From contig NZ_JZWV01000298.1 in NCBI RefSeq assembly GCF_000966975.1, positions 1 through 7,072 of the forward strand: a DNA stretch of 7,072 bases, read 5' to 3'. Source of the DNA: Streptomyces katrae. Its GTDB lineage: Bacteria > Actinomycetota > Actinomycetes > Streptomycetales > Streptomycetaceae. Position numbers and translations under genes: made by a program. Positions 4,460 through 7,072 of this stretch are shown in pieces (position 1 is the first letter of the stretch; each line of letters begins with the position of its first letter). The notes beneath the pieces were generated by a model. It did not search any database. It saw only the letters and a program-made list of their open reading frames with translations, and was not told the origin of the DNA.

Positions 4460-5992
4460 ATGAACACGCAGGTCACCGGCGTCATCGTCGTGGGGGCCGG
4501 CGGCGCCGGACTCACGCTCGCCACCGAGCTCGCCCTCGCCGGCACCCCCGCCGTCGTGCTGGACCGGCTGCCCGGCCGCAACCTCCAGTCCCGCGCCGGG
4601 GCGATCCAGCCCCGGACCGCGGAGCTGCTCGCGCTGCGCGGTCTGCTGGACGAAGCCCTCGGGCGCTCGATCGACTACCGGCTCGTCGGCGGCCACTTCG
4701 CGGGACTGCCCGTCCCGCTGGACTACGCGGCATGGGACACCCGCTACCCGCATCCCGTCCTGCTCCCGCAGGACCAGCTCGAGGCGGTACTGGAGGAGCG
4801 GCTCGCCGAGCTCGGCGGCCGGGTGCTCAGGGAGCACGCGCTGACCGGCCTCCGGCAGGACGCCGACGGAGTCACGATCACCATGACCACGCCCGACGGC
4901 GACCGGTCGCTGCGGGGCCGCTTCCTCGTCGCGTGCGACGGCGCCCACAGCAGCGTGCGCAAGACCGTGGGAGCCGCCTTCCCCGGCCAGGCCGCCACCG
5001 TCCGCATGGCCACCGCGGACCTGGTGCTGACCGGCCAGGTCGACGACAGCTCCGCCGGGCACATCAGCTCGCGGATCCACACCTCACCCGAGGGTCACTT
5101 CGCCATGATCACGCCTCTGGCGAACGGGCTCCACAAGCTCATCTTCAGCGGCCCGCGCACCGCATCGGCCGAGCGTGACGCGCCGGTGACCGCCGAGGAG
5201 GTCCGCGAGGTGCTGCGCGCCACCCATGGCGGAGCCCTCGACGTGTCCGAGATCCGCTACGCCTCCCGGTTCAGCGACGCCAGCAGGCAGCTGGAGCACT
5301 ACCGCCACGGCCGGGTGTTCTTCGCCGGCGACTCCGCCCACATCCACTCCCCGGCCGGCGGCCAGGGTCTGAACCTCGGTGTCCAGGACGCGTTCAACCT
5401 CGGCTGGAAGCTCGCCGCCATCCTGCGCGGCGAGGCGGCGGAGGAGCTGCTGGACAGCTACCAGACCGAGCGGCACCCCGTCGCCGCCCGCGTCCTCGCC
5501 CTCACCCGGGCCCAGGGCGTCGTGATGGGGCCGCAGCGCGACGGCGGCCTGGGCGAACTGCGCGACGTGCTCACCGACCTGCTCCGCCTGCCCGAGGCCA
5601 ACCGGTACATGGCCGGTGTGATGTCCGGACTCGACCTGCGCCTCCCGTCCCCCGACGCCGCCGACCACCCGTTGCTGGGACTGCGGATGCCCGACCTCGA
5701 CCTCCTCACCGGCGACGGCGGGCAGGTCCGGTTCAGCGACCTGACGCGCGGCGGGCGCGGCGTCCTGATCGACCTCGCCGAGGCCCCCCTCGCCGCCGCG
5801 GACCCCTGGAACGACCGGCTCGTCCGGGTGCGGGCACGGGTGGAGAAGGGCGCGGTCGACGCCGAGGCCGTACTCGTCCGCCCGGACGGATACGTCTGCT
5901 GGGCCGGAGGCGCCGGTCTCACCGCCACGCTCACCCGCTGGTTCGGCCCGGCCGGCGCCGCGGCTACGGGGACCGCGGGGGAGTCCCGGTGA
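4460..5992 (+). CDS. FAD-dependent aromatic monooxygenase (PHBH-fold hydroxylase)
   Basis: This 510-residue protein is a class A flavoprotein hydroxylase. It shows the dinucleotide motif GAGGAG at 12-17 with the ribose-binding acid D35, then R45 in the 'SRAGAIQPRT' segment. Next come the DG motif (ACDGAHSSVR, D160-G161) and the GD motif (AGDSAHIHSPAGGQGLN, G290-D291) that contact FAD and NAD(P)H. After about residue 390 there is a thioredoxin-like C-terminal domain, as in polyketide hydroxylases such as PgaE, RdmE and MtmOIV. The length fits that group. The reaction is NAD(P)H- and O2-dependent hydroxylation or Baeyer-Villiger oxidation of an aromatic substrate. With a divergent TetR and no polyketide genes nearby, modification or detoxification of an incoming phenolic or antibiotic is the best guess. 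Rifampicin and tetracycline monooxygenases belong to the same superfamily. GGGAGG (4450-4455) lies 4 bases before ATG 4460. It stands alone and ends 31 bases from the convergent peptidase gene. Confidence 0.93.
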   Translation: MNTQVTGVIVVGAGGAGLTLATELALAGTPAVVLDRLPGRNLQSRAGAIQPRTAELLALRGLLDEALGRSIDYRLVGGHFAGLPVPLDYAAWDTRYPHPVLLPQDQLEAVLEERLAELGGRVLREHALTGLRQDADGVTITMTTPDGDRSLRGRFLVACDGAHSSVRKTVGAAFPGQAATVRMATADLVLTGQVDDSSAGHISSRIHTSPEGHFAMITPLANGLHKLIFSGPRTASAERDAPVTAEEVREVLRATHGGALDVSEIRYASRFSDASRQLEHYRHGRVFFAGDSAHIHSPAGGQGLNLGVQDAFNLGWKLAAILRGEAAEELLDSYQTERHPVAARVLALTRAQGVVMGPQRDGGLGELRDVLTDLLRLPEANRYMAGVMSGLDLRLPSPDAADHPLLGLRMPDLDLLTGDGGQVRFSDLTRGGRGVLIDLAEAPLAAADPWNDRLVRVRARVEKGAVDAEAVLVRPDGYVCWAGGAGLTATLTRWFGPAGAAATGTAGESR

Positions 5993-6017
5993 GGGGGCGC
6001 GTGCGCGGCGGCGGCGG

Positions 6018-6031
6018 GCCCCGTCAGGGGC
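6018..6031. terminator. Short hairpin at the convergent gene junction
   Basis: GCCCC (6018-6022) and GGGGC (6027-6031) pair around the loop GTCA, which includes the stop codon of the leftward peptidase gene. The whole gap of 31 bases between the two stops is very GC-rich. It may act as a bidirectional terminator, but it is small and without a T-run. Confidence 0.3.
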
Positions 6032-6842
6032 GGTGCCCGGCGACCGACCGGCGCGAGACGGGGAAGTCGAAGTAGGTGTCGGGGAACAGCTCGGGCTTGT
6101 ACGTGAAGTGCCACCACTCCTCGGGCAGGTTGACGAACCCCTCCGCGGCCAGTGCCGTCCGCAGCAGCAGGCGGTGCGCCCGCTGTGCTCCCTGGACGCG
6201 CGGGTCGTCGGTGTGCGACAGGGTGTCGAAGCAGTCGAATCCCGTTCCCATGTCCACGGAGTCGTCCGGGTACCGCTGCGCCTGGGGCGCGTAGCAGGGG
6301 ACGGACTCCTGCCCCGGCCTGGGCGGCGGCGCCGGGAGCGCCGGGAGCGCCACGATCGTGAGGTCCATGGTGCTGCCGCGGCTGTGCCCGGACTTCTCCG
6401 CGATGTAGCCGTCCTCGAACAGACGCGACTTGTCGACCCGCGGATAGAACTCCGCCTTCTTCCGCTCGTCGGCCAGGTCCTTGGCCCACCGTACGAAGTG
6501 GTCGACGGCCCGCTGCGGCCGGTAGCAGTCGTACACCTTGAGCGAGTACCCCTGCCGCAGCAGGTGCGTCTGCGCCCGGTGCAGGGCTTCGGCCGCCGGG
6601 CGGGTCAGGATGCAGACGGGCTGCCGGTAGCCGTCGATCCGCTCGCCGACGAAATTGTGCGCCGACAGGTAGCGCATCTCCTGGATGATCGTGGGATCGA
6701 CGGAGTCCAGGGCGACGAACTCCCGGGGGGCCCTGGGCTCCGGAGCCCGGGCGACGGCACCGGCGCCGGGGGCCGTGGTCATCGCGAACACGGCCGCGGC
6801 CGCCACGGCCACGGCGAACCGCGCCGGCGTCGAGGTGGTCAT
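6024..6842 (-). CDS. Exported D-alanyl-D-alanine dipeptidase, M15D/VanX family
   Basis: This 272-residue zinc peptidase has the VanX signature. R108 of YDCYRP corresponds to the transition-state arginine. SGHSRGSTMD supplies the zinc ligands H153 and D160. The EEWWH motif supplies catalytic E242 and zinc ligand H245. VanX enzymes cleave D-Ala-D-Ala. Resistance VanX is about 200 residues and cytoplasmic, whereas this one has a signal peptide (positive start, Ala-rich core, cleavage near residue 29 at GAGA) and an insertion around residues 165-205 with extra cysteines (C183, C204) plus C77 and C106. It therefore acts outside the membrane, probably on peptides released from peptidoglycan. No vanH, vanA, vanR or vanS gene is nearby, so a vancomycin-resistance role is not supported. 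The start is ATG 6840-6842, with GGGAGA upstream on the same strand. A TTG directly before it is an alternative adding one residue. It is transcribed alone, convergent with the monooxygenase gene. Confidence 0.92.
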   Translation of the reverse strand: MTTSTPARFAVAVAAAAVFAMTTAPGAGAVARAPEPRAPREFVALDSVDPTIIQEMRYLSAHNFVGERIDGYRQPVCILTRPAAEALHRAQTHLLRQGYSLKVYDCYRPQRAVDHFVRWAKDLADERKKAEFYPRVDKSRLFEDGYIAEKSGHSRGSTMDLTIVALPALPAPPPRPGQESVPCYAPQAQRYPDDSVDMGTGFDCFDTLSHTDDPRVQGAQRAHRLLLRTALAAEGFVNLPEEWWHFTYKPELFPDTYFDFPVSRRSVAGHRP

Positions 6843-6862
6843 CAAGTCTCCCTGAAAGTGGG

Positions 6863-6879
6863 CCGGCCGTGAAGGCCGG
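6863..6879 (-). promoter_or_regulatory. Hairpin in the leader of the dipeptidase gene
   Basis: CCGGCC (6863-6868) and GGCCGG (6874-6879) form a perfect 6-base stem around a 5-base loop. On the leftward mRNA the stem ends about 10 bases before the ribosome site and 20 bases before the start codon. It could affect translation or mRNA stability. No riboswitch family is recognisable. Confidence 0.35.
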
Positions 6880-6882
6880 TCT

Positions 6883-6898
6883 GCTCGTCCGCTCGTCC
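6883..6898. repeat. Tandem duplication of an 8-base unit
   Basis: GCTCGTCC occurs twice back to back (6883-6890 and 6891-6898), in the region where the leftward dipeptidase promoter should be. It may be a direct-repeat regulator site or simple slippage. Confidence 0.3.
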
Positions 6899-6918
6899 AC
6901 TCCTTTACTGGTCCGCTC

Positions 6919-6938
6919 CCGGGGCGTCCATGCCCCGG
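6919..6938. repeat. Perfect stem-loop in the right intergenic region
   Basis: CCGGGGC (6919-6925) and GCCCCGG (6932-6938) pair perfectly around GTCCAT. A second short palindrome, GGCTGG-TT-CCAGCC, lies at 6963-6976. Either could be a terminator for a leftward transcript coming from beyond the right edge, or an element insulating the dipeptidase promoter. Confidence 0.35.
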
Positions 6939-7035
6939 TCCTGCCGTGCGTCCGGGGCGAGGGGCTGGTTCCAGCCGTTCTCCTCGCCCGCCGGTGGCCG
7001 TGACGGCAGGTCATCGTCCCTTTCCCGCAGCCGCG

Positions 7036-7058
7036 TTGTCAGTGGTGGCCGATAGCGT
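7036..7058 (+). promoter_or_regulatory. DNA-damage-inducible promoter motif (RecA-independent, PafBC type), facing right
   Basis: TTGTCAGTG (7036-7044), 8 bases, then TAGCGT (7053-7058) is a full match to the consensus TTGTCRGTG-N8-TANNNT. This consensus is described for RecA-independent DNA-damage promoters of mycobacteria and Streptomyces, where the WYL-domain activator PafBC acts. The site ends 14 bases before the window edge and points out of it. The gene it drives should start just outside on the + strand and is likely to be a DNA repair or nucleic-acid-processing gene. The identification rests on the consensus match only. Confidence 0.65.
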
Positions 7059-7072
7059 CGGGGGTATTGGAA

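Noticed and set aside
6024..6842. Vancomycin resistance vanX
   Set aside because: The product has a signal peptide, is longer than resistance VanX, and no vanHA or vanRS genes are adjacent.
5458..7014. Long minus-strand frame across the dipeptidase gene and monooxygenase end
   Set aside because: It overlaps the VanX-like gene in another frame. The product is Arg/Ala/Gly/Pro-rich without motifs, while the overlapped gene has all its catalytic residues.
1..7072. Mobile element, CRISPR array, tRNA/rRNA or toxin-antitoxin pair
   Set aside because: No transposase or integrase motifs, no regularly spaced repeats, no tRNA-like cloverleaf and no toxin-antitoxin-like gene pair were seen.

Overview
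The window is high-GC actinobacterial chromosome. The extreme G/C bias at third codon positions, GGAGG-type ribosome sites, GTG starts and the gene types (Roadblock-like protein, cysteine-free ArsR, many short secreted or hypothetical proteins) point to Streptomyces or a close relative. The species cannot be told from the sequence.

Layout, left to right. (1) 72-1070, +: an iron-containing redox enzyme of the heme-oxygenase-like diiron superfamily. Its frame is open to the left edge, so it may be truncated. A strong stem-loop follows. (2) 1228-1755, +: a DoxX-family membrane protein. (3) 1892-2260, +: a small exported protein with four cysteines and no recognised family, followed by a terminator-like hairpin. 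(4) 2497-2871, +: a stand-alone Roadblock/LC7-like protein. (5) 3043-3405, +: an ArsR-type repressor with no cysteines, preceded by a perfect 10-2-10 palindrome that is a good operator candidate. (6) 3506-3697, +: a 63-residue hypothetical protein. (7) 3728-4372, -, and 4460-5992, +: a divergent TetR regulator and FAD-dependent aromatic monooxygenase pair, with an inverted repeat in the shared promoter region. (8) 6024-6842, -: an exported VanX-like D-alanyl-D-alanine dipeptidase. (9) 6843-7072: intergenic. Its right end carries a full match to the actinobacterial DNA-damage promoter consensus (RecA-independent, PafBC type) pointing out of the window.

Most genes are single transcription units separated by 90-240 bases. 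The only pair that clearly works together is the TetR regulator with the monooxygenase, which looks like an inducible oxidation or detoxification module. The rest is ordinary Streptomyces accessory and housekeeping content. There is no mobile element, CRISPR array, tRNA or rRNA, and no gene-free stretch longer than about 240 bases. I did not find a convincing new multi-gene system. The best leads are the outward-facing damage-inducible promoter, the ArsR palindrome and the uncharacterised four-cysteine exported protein.
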